Below are positions 31,074 through 43,009 of a DNA stretch of 64,000 nucleotides, piece by piece. Origin of the DNA: Gari tellinella. Its lineage: Eukaryota > Mollusca > Bivalvia > Cardiida > Psammobiidae. The stretch lies in contig OV277858.1 in assembly GCA_922989275.2 (NCBI GenBank), forward strand, positions 97,512,794 through 97,576,793, given 5' to 3'. Made by a program: the position numbers and the translations under genes. Positions within the stretch are counted from its first letter, which is position 1. Each line of letters starts with the position of its first letter. Under the pieces are notes generated by a model. That model ran no database searches, had not been told where the DNA came from, and was given only the letters and a program-made list of their open reading frames with translations.

Positions 31074-34000
31074 ATGTTCGAGATTCCAGATGATGATGAA
31101 AACTTCTTCAACGTAGGTTAAACCACACTACTGCTTTCAAAAGAATGAGAAAAAATTAACACTGGATTCATTCAAACCTGTTACATGCCTTTATATGTCA
31201 TAATTTCAACCCCTTTCTGCTCGTAAAGCTGCGGGTCGTTTCGGCCCAGGGTCAGTTCGGCCTCGGTCCCGTTCGGCCTAGGTCCTTCGGATCTTAAAAT
31301 AATTGTTTGCTTATAATAATGCTTTTGTTATGGAAACACTGAACATTTTACATTAGTGGGACTGGCTGATGTAACAGTGGGAATTCGATATCTCGACATT
31401 TGTCAAGCAGCAACCATCTTCGTTCAACGAACATGTGCAGAGAATTTGGTAACACGATGCTCATTCTCTTTTTCCAATGCTACTTCATACACCCTTTATT
31501 CGGCATCCATCAGTTTGTTTTACACTTAGCGAGCAAGCGAACTCGGGGAATACAAACCCGAAATCTACATTTAACTTAAGTTTTCGCCGAGTTGGGTCCG
31601 ACGTCATCCGAATGAAGGACCGAGAGTATGCGTATGACATAAATTTTATGATAAAATACCCGGATGACTGGAAAAGAGTCTAATTGGTCTAAGGCAGCTC
31701 TGTCAGTTGCATGCCAGTTGAACGAAGATGGTCACTGCTTGACGACTAAGTTCATTTAAAATTTTAAGGATTTCAAGTAATTGCTGCGAAATAGGTATTT
31801 TGTTTCCATTAAGATATTTATTGAGACATTGAGCATCCATTGTGAAGGTAATTTATAGGTTTGTAATGACTTGTCTTGTGTGTTCATCGGGTTTGAGATG
31901 TGTTTCACCAGTGGTATTCATTTGAAGGCTGCTTGAGGTTTAAATTTAATATTTCTTGTGATTTGGAAAGTATTGAATATTAATTATCTCTTTACAAGAA
32001 GCCACTTTGCTATCAATTATTAGAATCGGTGGGAAAATGTTGAATTTATCATTTATGTGATGAAATTCGAGAAGAATGTGATTTTTCAGTAGAAAATGCA
32101 TGGAGAGTTGATTACCTTGATAATGTTAATTTTTTGCTGGTTTATGAACATGAATTTTGTGATATCAGGGCCTTTTTTCCACAATTTGGGAAGGGGCCTT
32201 AGCCTTTCCATTTGGGAAATTCAAGCGTGATTTTCGATCAAATTGGGAAAAGTAGGCCGACTTCCAAAATACATGAAAACTGAATGTAAGTCTACTTACT
32301 TCAGGAAATAGAAAGTTGTAATAATTTAATACCAGAAAATAAATATTTAACACTAAAGAAGCACTGGTTATTGAATAGAATTTTTTTTTTTTTTTTTTGA
32401 AATTCTTCCGCCAAATTGGGGAAAAAAATAGGCTTTTTGCAATTGGGAAGTCACCGAAAATCGGCCTCAACTATAGAAGGTAACAAGGTCCTGGATATTT
32501 TATATTTGGATGATGTTTAAGGACACTTGGGGGTTGTGTAGACCAACACACCATTCACCTGTGATTCTTATCTGAAATGTATGTACAGGATATTCCACTG
32601 GATGACATAACAAACAAGAAGTTGCTAGAACACCAGCCAGCGATCAGCAGGCCACAGCTGAGAGTGCCCGAGACATCATGTACAGGGGATGCAGTAAAGC
32701 AATTATGTAAGTATCACACAGATGTAACATAGTGAGAAAAATATGCAGCCATACCGGGACTCGAACCCGGGACCTCTTGCTGACAGGGCAAGTGCTCTAC
32801 CGACTGAGCCATCAGGCCTCTTACACAAATCTCTCGCCATTTAATCATAAACTCTACCCGACTACACCCACCCACTCAACACAAGAATTTTTCCCAAATT
32901 CTTAATTGTAGAACACTCCATTCAACCCTAAATGACCTTCTTGTGTCGATGGGCCGTAAAACACCATTCATTCTTTAAAGAACACTCCAATAGAGTGTGA
33001 GATTTTTGACGATGCATTATTAGCTCACCTCCATGAAGTGAGGGGGGCTTATGCTATACGGCGTCCAGACTTGATATCATAAACTGAGCAAATAACTGCA
33101 CCTACGGTCACAAAACTTCATATGCTGATGCGCCTCAATGAGTAGACCACTATTCACCGCAGTTTGGTGGCCTTTACTTCTAAGGTCAATGTTAAAGCCA
33201 CTATATTACTCCCACATAATCAGAATAAAACATTTTTCTTACATGAAATTTATGTCACTATCGTAAGCGTTCCATATAAAAAGAAGTAATACGTGGTGAT
33301 ATTTGAAGCAATATTGCTAACGAACAGTGAAATTTGTGGAAACAAGTAATCAAGTTTGTTTATTTTTGAATAGCGACGAAAATTTACGGACATACTCGGT
33401 AAAGCTCATTTGCATAATTCTATACAACAAGTCGAGTGCTTTACAACCAAAGAGAGACAACTCCTTTAAATTTGGCCGTTAAACTGATGCAATGATACAC
33501 ATTGTCGCGGCCGAATCAATCACGTGACCTTTATGCGATCGATCGAGAGTTCTCGGAACCAGCCCGTAATCTTATTTGTAAACAAACCCGCTTATAATGT
33601 AAACCACCACGATAAGAATTCGACACATTTAGGTAGGATTCTTTACGAAGTGGGTGCATATGTCAGGCTTCTTACACTCGATTTCACTTAGTTTTAATAC
33701 ATAGAAAATGCACACATATAAGAAATTGCGCGTTTTAAACACCAATTTGAGCGGGATTGTGCCTTTAAGGTTTTGCTTAAGTTTAAAGTCAGTTCTGAGC
33801 AAATAACTGCACCTACGGCAGAAAACTTCATATGCTGATGTGCCTAAATCAGTAGACCACAATGCACTGCAGTTTGGTGGTCTTGACTTTGACCTCTAGG
33901 GTCAAAGTTAAGGTTTTGAGTGAAAGACTGTTCTGAGAAAAAGTCTCACCTACGGTCACGAAATCTCATATGCTTTTAAATGGGCCTCAATGAGTAGACC

Positions 34001-37000
34001 CCATTGCACCGCAGTTTGGTTACCTTGACCTCTAGGGAAGTAGGGTCAACATTTAGGTTTTGCGTTAAAGTCTGTTCTGAGCAAACAACTGCAACTGCGG
34101 TCACAAAACTTCATATATGCTGATGTGCCTCAATGAGTAGACCACAATGCACCACGGTTTGGTGATCTTGACCTTTGACCTCGACCTCTTGGTTTAATGA
34201 TAGGGTTTTGTGTTAAAGTTTTTTCTGAACCAACGCCTGCACCTACGGTCACGAAACTTAAAATGCTGATAATGCCTCAATGAGTAGACCATGATGCACC
34301 ACAGTTTGGTGTCCTTGACTTCTAGTGTCAACATTAAGGTTTTGCGTGAAAGTCTGTTCTGAGCAAACAGCTGCACCTATGGTCACAAAACTTCATATGC
34401 TGATGCGTCTCAATGAATAGACCACAATGCACAGCAGTTTGGTGGCCTTGACCCTATGTTCAACGTTAAGGTTTTGCATTAAAGTCTGTTCTAAGCAAAC
34501 AACTGCACCTACCAGGGGTGTAAAATTCTACTCGCCCGCTCGCCATGGCGAGTAACATTTTGACAGGGCAAGCAGATTTTCTGATAATTTACATGTATAA
34601 CAGAAACTATTGAGCAAAATGTCATTTCACCCAGCGATCGAGTAACAATTCTGAAAATTTTACTTCCCTGCCTACTGTCTCGAAACTTCATGTGCTGATG
34701 TGCCGCAATGAGTAGACCACTATGCACTGCAGTTTCGTGGCCTTCACCTCTAGGGTCAACCTTAAGGTTTTGCATTAAAGTCCGTTCTGAGCAAAGGACT
34801 GCACCTACGGTCATAAAACTGCATAGTCTGATGCGCCTCAAAGAGTAGACCAGGATGCACGGCAGTTTGGTGACCTTGAGGCTTGACCTTGACCTCTAGG
34901 GTCAACATTAAGGTTTTGCGTGAAAGATGTTCCTTGCAGGAGATGAGCTACGTAATCTTTGATTACCCATTCTGGTATTATTAAGGGTCTTGAAAATAGA
35001 GTGACAGCCTAAAGAAAGATAAACACAAATTAGAAAGCTCATAAAAAGGCTTAACCCATTACCCCATGAGCTTGTTTCCAGTTTTGAAGATATGTACCCA
35101 CTTAAAGCAGGTTGAAAGTAAAGCAGAATGTGCCCTAAGGCACATTCTGCTCTACTTTCAACCTGCTTTTAGCTATCAACTGCTAGGATATGGAAAACAA
35201 TTTCTTTCAGTGGATGAAACATTTAAAGGTGTAAAAAGGCATAGTTATGGGCTACTGGGCTAAACACAGCAGCTTTAGGTGATTTGCACATAGGGAAAGG
35301 ATTACCCCATAACCTGTTTGTAGTATTGAAGATATGTGACCACTTAAAGCAGGTTGAAAGTAAAGCAGAATGTGCCTTAAGGCACATTCTGCTTTACTTT
35401 CAGCCTGCTTTAAGCTACCATCTGTTAGAATATAGAATATATTTCTTTGAAATTATTTCAAAACATATTCAATTATTCATAACTGTATAAGTGAAAACCA
35501 TTTTCTTAAGTGGAGGAATAAATTTAAGGCGTAAAAAGACGTATTTATTGGGTAAGGGGTAAAAGAATATTACATGAATGAGATAAGTCTCTTTGTTTTA
35601 TTAACAGGCTCAGTGAACGACAGAAGAAGCAGAGAATTTCAAATATCTCCAGGAAAACCAGCTGATACCAACACCGTGTGTGAAGGAATAAGTTCTACAA
35701 AAACTGCATCTAACATCAGGGTACCGTCAGGGATCAGTAACATATTGGGAAATACTCCTCTACGTCAAATAGGAAACACTACAACTGTTCCAGCAGCGGC
35801 GACGCCCACTGCTTCAGCTGTCTCAGAACAGACGAGCATATCTGTGGCAAACTGTCTTTCAACAGGAGATTATATCACTCCAAAACGCAGAAGAAAATTT
35901 CCAGGACCTGCAGGACTTCTTCCCCATCGGGTTTGTTAATTAACACATTAGCGACAAGTTTACGGGGCATTTACAAACAGTATACCTGTGAGGAGTACAC
36001 ATGGCCTTTGCAAACAGTGTAGATCAGGGTCTGCACTGTTTGTAATTTTGAAATCTATTGTAAAAATCAATCCTAAATACTTCATAATAATGGATTAGAC
36101 TTAATTGAAAACTGGAATTGTCCTTTAAAAGCTTCAGCGGTGAATGTGTTAAATAGTTCAGTGTAATTTATAATGTCATAGCTGTTTACACCCCTGTTAA
36201 AGTACAGGAAATATTATTTTATTGCTTGCGATTGCGGTGTCCATTCCTTATTTCAAATTTTAACGGAATGCCTCACAACTTCACAGGAAAAGTCTTTACC
36301 ATAATAGCTTGGATAATTTGAATCCACAATTATGGGTCCATACCTTACAGAGTTATAGCCTTTAGTGGACAAAAAATGGTGTCTGCTCACTATCTCCTAG
36401 TTATCAAGGGATTTGCTTAAAACTCCATAGGAATGTCACTTTGCTTATCTACCACTTAACTCTATCAACACCATGGACCTATTTAAAATATACGGTACTC
36501 ATTACATTTGCAAACAGTGTAGACCCAGATCAGAGTGATTCTATAGTAGCCCTCTGATTAGGGTCTACACTGTTTGCTAATTTAGAAACAGTGTTTATTA
36601 AACTACCCTGAATTCCAAGTAGACCGGTTCATGTTTTGGTAACTAAAAAGATCCACAAGAGAACCTGGTTACCCACAAGAGTTACTTAGTGTTGAAAGTT
36701 CGCAGCCATTTTACAGTCTGAACATTGCTTGATCCTCCAGCATAAGCAGAATTGAAGGTCTTCCAAAAGTACCAAGTCTTATATTCATATCTGTATGATG
36801 ATATTTGAGCATAGAAATCCATACATTCTGCCCCAAATATTATAATTACAAGAAAATCTCCTTTGATTTTAAGTTGGAAAACTTTCTGCTCTAAATTGGT
36901 TTATAGGTTGATGCACTTACTTTGATGCTTGTATTTATCAGGAACAGGGGAAGAGCACTGACAACCAACCAGAGATCACCAGTGTCAGAACACCTCAACA

Positions 37001-40000
37001 TTCGACTCCAATACAGGTATGAATGGCATAGTTTCAGATAAGAGGGAGTAAACTGAACAATTCCAACATGTTCTCACTTTTTTCGAAGAGGCAATTCTAA
37101 TGAGTAGTAACACCATAGAGTTCAATGCAGAAATAAAGATTTTCAGTTTTTAGCTCACCTGGCACAAAGTGCCAATGGTGAGCTATAAGGATCGCTGGAT
37201 ATCCGGTGTTTGTCGTCTGTCCATCTGCAATTTGTTTGTTAACATCATAGCTGCTACAAATTTCATTTGATTTTCCTTTAACTTGATGGTCAAGTTTAAA
37301 TATGGGCCATGTCGGGTCAAATATAGGACACTAGTTCTGAACTTCAAATCATAGAAAAACCTTCTTAACAACTTAACACTCTAGAGGCTATAAATCTCAT
37401 TGGATTTAAATGAAACTTGCTCAAAATGTTTGCCATATTGATATCTAGGTCAGGTTCACATGTGGGTCATGTCAGATTAGCAACTAGATCACTGGGTCAA
37501 ATAAGAGAAAAATGAGTGTTAACCCTCTACAGGCTACAAATCTAGTTAGCTCTGAAGGAAATATAGTCAGAATGTTTGCCTACATAAAATCTAAGTCAAA
37601 TTCGAATGTAGATCATGTACGGCCAAAAACTAAGTCACTAGGTTAAATCATGAAAAAACATTGTTTACACTCTAGAAGCTACATATCTCACTTGATCTTA
37701 ATGAAACTTGCTCCAAATTCTTGCCTCATCGAAATCTACACATATTTGAATGTGGGTCATGTTGTGTCAAAATCTAGGTCACTATAGGTCAAGGTTTACA
37801 TAATGTAGTACCAGGAGAGCCATGTAGGGCCATAGTTGCCCTTTATGAAATACTCCTCATATCTGGAGCTCTAGTATGAGTGAAAACAAACTTGCTGAGT
37901 AGAATTTAGAATAAGAGAAGCATTGGTAATACTGGCTGGTTTAACCCTTTACCCCATAGAAGCACCTTTTAGCCTTTTGATTTATTCCAAATTACCAAGG
38001 GATTTGCTTAATCTTTTATCCCATAGCTTGTTTCTAATTTTGAAAATAGGTGAATACTTAAAGCAGGTCGAAAGTAAAGCAGAATGTGCCTTAAGGCACA
38101 TTCTGCTTTACTTTCAACCTGCTGTAAGTGATCATCTTTCTTATAAGCTATAAATTGGCTAATGGGTAATGTGTTAAGAAGTTCAATAAAAATTTCGTCA
38201 TAAAAGACAAAGAAGATCATTTAGAGCAGATAAGCTGAGTTCAACCTTTGCTATCAGGGTTTGTATTGTTTCTCATCTAATTAAATATTTTGTCATAGTT
38301 GACACAGATGGAAGCAACAGAAATTCGTCAAAACCTTTATCGTTCCTGCATTTGAATTTTCCAAATTTACAGGAAGGAAGAGATCCGGAACCACCCTCCT
38401 CGCAGTCCTCTGATGATGTATTTGTTGATATCCCGTGGCAGACCCTGCAGACAGACCTTGGAGAGGATGGTATTAAGCTGATGAAGAAGTTCTCTATAGG
38501 TTGTACGCTGTTAAAGGTAAGTCAGCCCATATTAGAGTGAGTTATATAGGCTCACTTAATAACATTTCAATTCTAGACTCGGTTGAGATGAGCTTGTCTA
38601 AAATCTCACATTCCCTGTGACGTAATCACGCCTTTATAATTAGTGACGTCATCAAATTGATCTCACACATGTTGGAGTCAAGGACATTTGTGATCGCTGT
38701 TCACTATTGAAAACATGGGTAGTTATGTGAGAAAACCCATTCCCCCATTCTGTTATACTTTCACCTTGTTTTAAACTGCCACCTATCTTCCATACAATCA
38801 ATAAGCCTTCTTTTTAGTGATTGTAATAGAGGAGGTTTTGCTGTATAGTACTGTTATGGTTTTACAGGCTGGTAAGAGGCAGTTGTACCAGGGGAAAGCC
38901 GTGCTGCTATGTGGGGTGATAGACTTTATAGAGAGTCATGGCTCGGAGGCCAGTGTCACACTTAGAGATCGCTCAGGTAAAAGTGTTAGTGTTTAACCCA
39001 TCCATGTCTGGATATTGCAATGAACTCTCACTGCCTACTTGCTGGAATTGTCCATTTAAATTTTCAGGTTTGAATGAGTTAACCCTTTACCCCATAGCCT
39101 GTTACTAGTTTTGAAGACCGGTAACCACTTAAAGCAGGTAACCTGGTTAAAAGTAAAGCAAAAAGCACCTTAAGGTGAATTCTGCTTTACTTTCTGCCTG
39201 CTTTAAGCTACCATCTGCTAGGATACAGAAAATATTTCTTATGGTACAGTCATGACTGTATAAACTGAAACTATTTTCTTTGGCGGAGATGTAAATTAAG
39301 CGTGTATTAATGGGGTAGTGGAAACAACATGAACAGAAATAATCATTGATGTGTATTTATTTTTTCAGGGAAGATGCAAGGTACAGTGCACAGGGACCTT
39401 TTGAAAGAGTATGAGGCGGAGTTACAGATCGGTACAGTGCTGGTCCTTAAACAGGTACTATAAAGACTGTGTACAACAAGTCACTCAAAACAGTATAAAT
39501 TTACAAGGAAACTAACCCCCTTTTTCAGGCGATCACGACTTGACTCTCTAGTCTGTAGGTTTCCTTAATTCAACAATGCATAGATCTGGGGGCCGTCTTA
39601 CAAAACATCCTATAACAAATATAGCCGTAAGTCAGATTCACAAATTGCTCAATTATTATTTAGTTCTCTATCTTATTCTGTGATGTCACAAGACAGGTTT
39701 AGATGGAGAAAATAGATGTATTTTAAAATTTTGACTTACAACAGTTTTTGTTGTGCGATGTTTCGTAAGACGGGCCCCTGAACCTTGCAGATGTCCACAT
39801 CAAAGAAGACGATATTACAGCAGGATATGGGTTAATGCAAGGAAAAGGAAACAAGCTTTCTGCATTACTTTTGCCATGGATGGAGCTGTTATCTTACATA
39901 AACTTTCTGCTTAGATTTTCAACCAACACTGGCAATTGGCCACATCTTGGATCAACGTTATAAAGCGTTCAAATTTAGTTTGAGTTGTTTTCAAGCATTT

Positions 40001-42818
40001 GATTGGTCGAATTTGAGCTTGTACTCTAATCTGACCAATCAAATGCTTGAGAATGATTTTAGCACAAATCTAACCAATCAAATGCTTGAGAATGATCTCA
40101 GCACAAATCTGACCATTCAGATGCTTGAGAACAATCTCAAATAATTTTATAACCTTTGGGCCTGATTTCGACCAATGATTTCTAATAGAAAACTAATTCT
40201 TGTTTTAGGTGAGCATCATCAGCCTGTCTAACAGAAATCACTATCTCAACATCACTCCCAGCAACCTGGTGTGCCTATATCACAGTAAGCTGGATAAACT
40301 GACGAGGCTGAAGTTCCATGGCAGTCAGGAGTCACTCAGATCTGTCCTGTCAGCACTGGAGAAGAAAGCTGCCTCAAGAAGAAGCGTGGACAGTAACTCA
40401 ACATCAGGAAGTGGTACTGGTAATTAATAATTATCCCTTTAACAATTATCAATGCTTATCTCAATACAAGCTAGTGGATTAAAGTGTGTCAAAATGAGTC
40501 AGTATGAGAATATTGTGCAATGCGTCAATATAAGTCAGTATGGCTTAAAGAGTTCTTCTTTACCCTATACTAGCCGGTTTCTCTTCAGTTTTGAAGGTAA
40601 GTGACTACTAAAAGCCACTTAAAGCAGGCTGAAAGTAAAGCAGAATGTGCCTTAAGGTGCATTCTGCTTTATTTTCAACCTGCTTTAGGCTACCCCCTGC
40701 TAGGATATAGAAAATAGTTCTTATGATACATGCTTAAAAAGTACATGTAATTTGGGCTTGACTCTTTCAACACCAAGGACCTTTTTAAAAATACTCTTTA
40801 CATTTGCAAACAATGTAGACCCATATCTGAGGGCTCCTATTGGATGTGGGTCAACACTGTTTGCTGATTTAGACCAGTTTTAATTAAACTACCCAGAATT
40901 CCAAGTAGACTGGTTCATGCTTTGTTGACTAAAATGATCCACAAGGGAATCTAATAACCCACAATAGTTACTTAGTGTTGAAAGAGTTTGAGTATTCAAG
41001 GTTTGACTGTATGTTTTAATCTGTTATGGTTTCAGGTAGTTCTAGACAGTCAATATCAGGATCCAGCACAGGTACCCCAATACTTCCAGGCAGTCTGCCT
41101 AATACCCCTGTTCTAAACCAGGGACTTAGTCGCCCGGGCACACCTTACAGTACTCATAGCCAGTCAAGGCTCACGACACCTGCAGATGTACGAGATGTGT
41201 CGGTCATTAGATCAGACAGTGTTCCTACCACACCCTGTAATGTGGGCAATAATACCTCTAGTAGACATGATAATAATGGGCATAACTGTGTTACAACTGG
41301 TCGTCTTTCTACCTTGCTTCAGAACAAACAATTGCCACATTCTGGGAACAGACAGGCCAGTGTGGGAACTCCAAATATTGGCCACTCTTCAGGGGCATTT
41401 AGGGGCTTTAACAATGCTGAACCTAGTAACAGTATTACCAAAGGGTTGGGGAATGACAACACTCAGACTAATGTCACAAGTTCTGTGTCGAAGCAACAGT
41501 CTTGGAATTTTAAACATAAATCACTTCCAGTCACACCTGGATCAAACACTCCTGTGCCATCTAGTACTCACCAAGTGGGTATGTCTGGAAGATCATGTCA
41601 GTTGTCAGGTGCGGGGCCGGGACACAGCTTTGGTAGTACCAATACAGGAAATACAAGTACATCTAAATGGTCATTTAAAACAAGAGTGTCCCCGGGAACC
41701 AGCAACACTCCATCTGTAAGTCAGATACAGAGTCCAGGACAGAATAGCAAGACATCAGAGAAGACGGGACCTGGTCCACTGTCAGCAGAGGATCTGTGGG
41801 ATGATGGTAAGTAAGGTATCCGATCTGGGGCCTGTTCCATGAATCATCGTTTGACAAAAATGGTCGTAGGTCAAATTCTAAAGTTATCAATAATTAATTA
41901 TTTCTCCATCTAACCTTGTTTTGTGACATCTCTTTGGAATTGTCAGGATTAGTTGGAGAAATCAGAACTAAGATGTATTTTAAAGTTTTGACTTAAGACC
42001 GTTTTTCTTTTTACGACGTTTCATAAAACAGGACATTGGCCCTCAGGTTACAAAGCTTTTGAATCGGAGATCATTCTCAAGTATTTGATTGGTCAGATTT
42101 GAGCTTTAAAAGAAAGATTTCAGACTCAATTCAAACGCTTTATAACCTTGGGACCAGAGTGAGTTAACTAAATACAGTCCAACTTTGATATCTTTAACTC
42201 GGTTAAACCGAACATACCCTTATTTCAAAGTTAAAACGTGGCTTAACCACGTTTTAACTTTAAAATATGGGTATGTTCGACTTAACCGAGCATGAAATAA
42301 TGCAGTTCATGTGTCGAACTATCGGATAGTTCAAGTTAAACGAGTTTGAGATATCGAAGTTCGACTGTATTGCAAATGAGTTCTTGTTTTGTGTCTCTTC
42401 CAAGTCCTGTGTCGTGACTACTCATTAGAATGGCCTCTTCATGGCAGTTCTGATGAATAGTCATAACATGAGGCTGAATGACGAGGATTTTTGTAATTTA
42501 AACCTTTACTCCATAACCTGTTTCTAGTATTGAAGGTAGGTGACCTCTTAGAGCAAGATGAAAGTAAAGTAGAAAACACCTTAAGGTGCATTCCGTTTTA
42601 TTAATTTGCAACCTGCTTTAAGCTACCATCTGCTAAGATACAGAAAATATTTGTTGATGACTATAAATTAGAACTATTTTCTTCAGTGCAGGAATATATC
42701 AAATGCGTAAAGATGCTTATCTATGATTTTTCCATGTTTAATGCATCCATTACAATATGGGTTTTTTTCAGATCTGAATGATGAGTTACTGTCACAGTTA
42801 TCAGATGAAATGACCTGA
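31074..42818 (+). CDS. HROB: HROB / MCM8IP, homologous recombination OB-fold protein
   Basis: Ten exons: 31074-31112, 32589-32706, 35608-35930, 36942-37016, 38373-38516, 38868-38976, 39369-39454, 40209-40419, 41036-41806, 42772-42818 (1923 nt, 640 residues). Every junction is GT-AG and in phase. The acidic start MFEIPDDDENFFN resembles other HROB N-termini. Family signatures are FPGPAGLLP (150-158), SIGCTLLK at the end of exon 5, and an OB-fold at about 225-325 containing GKMQGTVHRDLL (270-281) and SNRNHYLNITPSNL (305-318). Exon 9 encodes a 257-residue Ser/Thr/Gly/Asn-rich, probably disordered stretch, followed by an acidic end (DLWDDDLNDELLSQLSDEMT). HROB is known to bind ssDNA and to stimulate MCM8-MCM9 in repair synthesis and interstrand crosslink repair in the nucleus. 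The length is close to human HROB. The long disordered segment after the OB-fold seems larger than in vertebrates. Confidence 0.93.
31228..31290. repeat. Three short units around GTTCGGCC
   Basis: GTTTCGGCCCAGG, GTTCGGCCTCGG and GTTCGGCCTAGG follow at 15-16 bp spacing in HROB intron 1. Confidence 0.5.
31401..31745. mobile_element. Inverted-repeat element in HROB intron 1
   Basis: TGTCAAGCAGCAACCATCTT at the left and AAGATGGTCACTGCTTGACG at the right form an end pairing of about 28 bp. The interior is not palindromic. Confidence 0.65.
32166..32493. mobile_element. CAGGGCC element in HROB intron 1
   Basis: CAGGGCCTTTTTTCCACAA to AACAAGGTCCTG, flanked by GATAT at 32161-32165 and 32494-32498. 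Interior has several TTTGGGAA motifs and a poly-T run. Confidence 0.65.
32747..32818 (-). tRNA. tRNA pseudogene or SINE head in HROB intron 2
   Basis: GGCTCAGTCGGTAGAGC gives a D-arm and box A; CCGGGTTCGAGTCCCGG gives a perfect T-arm and box B. The anticodon stem CTTGC/GCAAG pairs, but the loop is CCTGTCA, with C instead of U at position 33. Two acceptor-stem mismatches are present. It could retain Pol III promoter activity antisense to HROB. No clear SINE body follows. Confidence 0.6.
33196..33764. mobile_element. TTAA insertion inside the H array
   Basis: AGCCACTATATTACTC to GCGGGATTGTGCCT, TTAA at 33192-33195 and 33765-33768. The array reads GTCAATGTTAAGGTTTTGC when it is removed. 569 bp, no frame. 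Confidence 0.75.
34513..34670. mobile_element. 158-bp insertion with CCTAC duplication
   Basis: CAGGGGTGTAAAATTCTA to GAAAATTTTACTTCCCTG, CCTAC at 34508-34512 and 34671-34675. Interior hairpin CTCGCCATGGCGAG. Confidence 0.78.
35051..35564. mobile_element. Two T1 copies (35051-35264 and 35302-35564) before HROB exon 3
   Basis: Same orientation, nearly identical cores; the second ends about 44 bp from the exon 3 acceptor. They supply two alpha hairpins about 240 bp apart. Confidence 0.8.
35940..36152. mobile_element. T2 MITE next to HROB exon 3 donor
   Basis: TTAACACATTAGCGACAAG starts 10 bp after the exon. One core arm is mostly missing (ACAGTGTAGATCAGGGTCTG). Ends GAATGTGTTAA. Confidence 0.75.
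36456..36702. mobile_element. T3 MITE
   Basis: TTAACTCTATCAACACCATG to TTACTTAGTGTTGAAAG; core 36508-36573. The right TTAA is lost. Confidence 0.78.
37031..37868. mobile_element. S1 MITE split by an H element (37151-37845)
   Basis: S1 left half to GATTTTCAGTTTTT, right half TGAAATACTCCTCATATCTG. The H element lies between two T residues with no duplication, and ends in hairpins GGCACAAAGTGCC and GGGCCATAGTTGCCC. Confidence 0.8.
37941..38178. repeat. T1 left-end fragment and a second T1
   Basis: 37941-37990 keeps only TTAACCCTTTACCCCATAGA and the next 30 bp. 38008-38178 has a full core but a rearranged right end. Confidence 0.65.
38752..39321. repeat. P1 half (38752-38846), T2 end (38993-39082), T1 (39079-39321)
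   Basis: P1 ends GGAGGTTTTGCTGTA about 20 bp before exon 6. The T1 core has a 9-bp extra GGTAACCTG in its left arm; its right end is TAATGGGGTAGTGG. Confidence 0.65.
39586..39780. mobile_element. S3 MITE
   Basis: CTGGGGGCCGTCTTACAAAA to TTTCGTAAGACGGGCCCCTG. The central gamma hairpin is degraded to GTGATGTCACAAGACAGG. Confidence 0.75.
39948..40165. mobile_element. S4 MITE with one arm triplicated
   Basis: Left arm GAGTTGTTTTCAAGCATTTG, right arm as three 39-bp units starting at about 40042, 40081 and 40120 (AATGCTTGAGAATGAT...). Ends 43 bp before exon 8. Confidence 0.72.
40558..40989. mobile_element. T1 (40558-40741) and T3 (40757-40989) before HROB exon 9
   Basis: The T1 lacks its right end. 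T3 runs GACTCTTTCAACACCAAGG to TTAGTGTTGAAAGAG and ends about 46 bp before exon 9. Confidence 0.7.
41825..42152. mobile_element. S3 (41825-42054) followed by S4 (42053-42152)
   Basis: S3 starts 18 bp after the exon 9 donor: CTGGGGCCTGTTCCATGAAT; its hairpin has lost an arm. S4 follows directly with GGTTACAAAGCTTTTGAATC and a shortened hairpin. Confidence 0.62.
42175..42367. mobile_element. P2 MITE
   Basis: 193 bp, TA at 42173-42174 and 42368-42369. It also shows the second small palindrome AACTATCGGATAGTT. Confidence 0.88.
42400..42730. repeat. S1 hairpin fragment and a T1 in HROB intron 9
   Basis: ACTACTCATTAGAATGGCCT near 42418; T1 from TTTAAACCTTTACTCCATAA (42498), losing its right end about 40 bp before exon 10. 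Confidence 0.6.
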
Positions 42819-43009
42819 TACATTTTACTAGTGCCACCTTTGTGCCATGGACAGACTACAAAGATACAGAAAAGCTGTAAAGTGTTGGACCCAGTGACAG
42901 TGTACATTAGAATTACTTCCAGTTGCAGGATTATAGAAGCAACCCTTCTAGTCATACTCATTGACAGTGTTTCTGCTTAGTTATCATTTTTAACAACCAC
43001 TTTTCCTAA

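Larger units (their letters stand above)
33021..34945 (-). mobile_element. H element with about 140-bp units, twice invaded
   Basis: AGCTCACCTCCATGAAGTGA opens it. GAGCAAACAACTGCACCTAC-type units repeat from 33083 to about 34800. The far end is eroded. It fills most of HROB intron 2. Confidence 0.72.

Noticed and set aside
32747..32818. Functional tRNA gene
   Set aside because: C at position 33 and acceptor mismatches make it a pseudogene or SINE head.
33629..33862. 77-codon minus-strand frame
   Set aside because: It spans the junction of the TTAA insertion and the H array, so it is a chance frame.
41186..41719. 177-codon open frame overlapping HROB exon 9
   Set aside because: It lies in another frame of the HROB coding exon; the HROB frame fits the flanking exons in phase and the family sequence.
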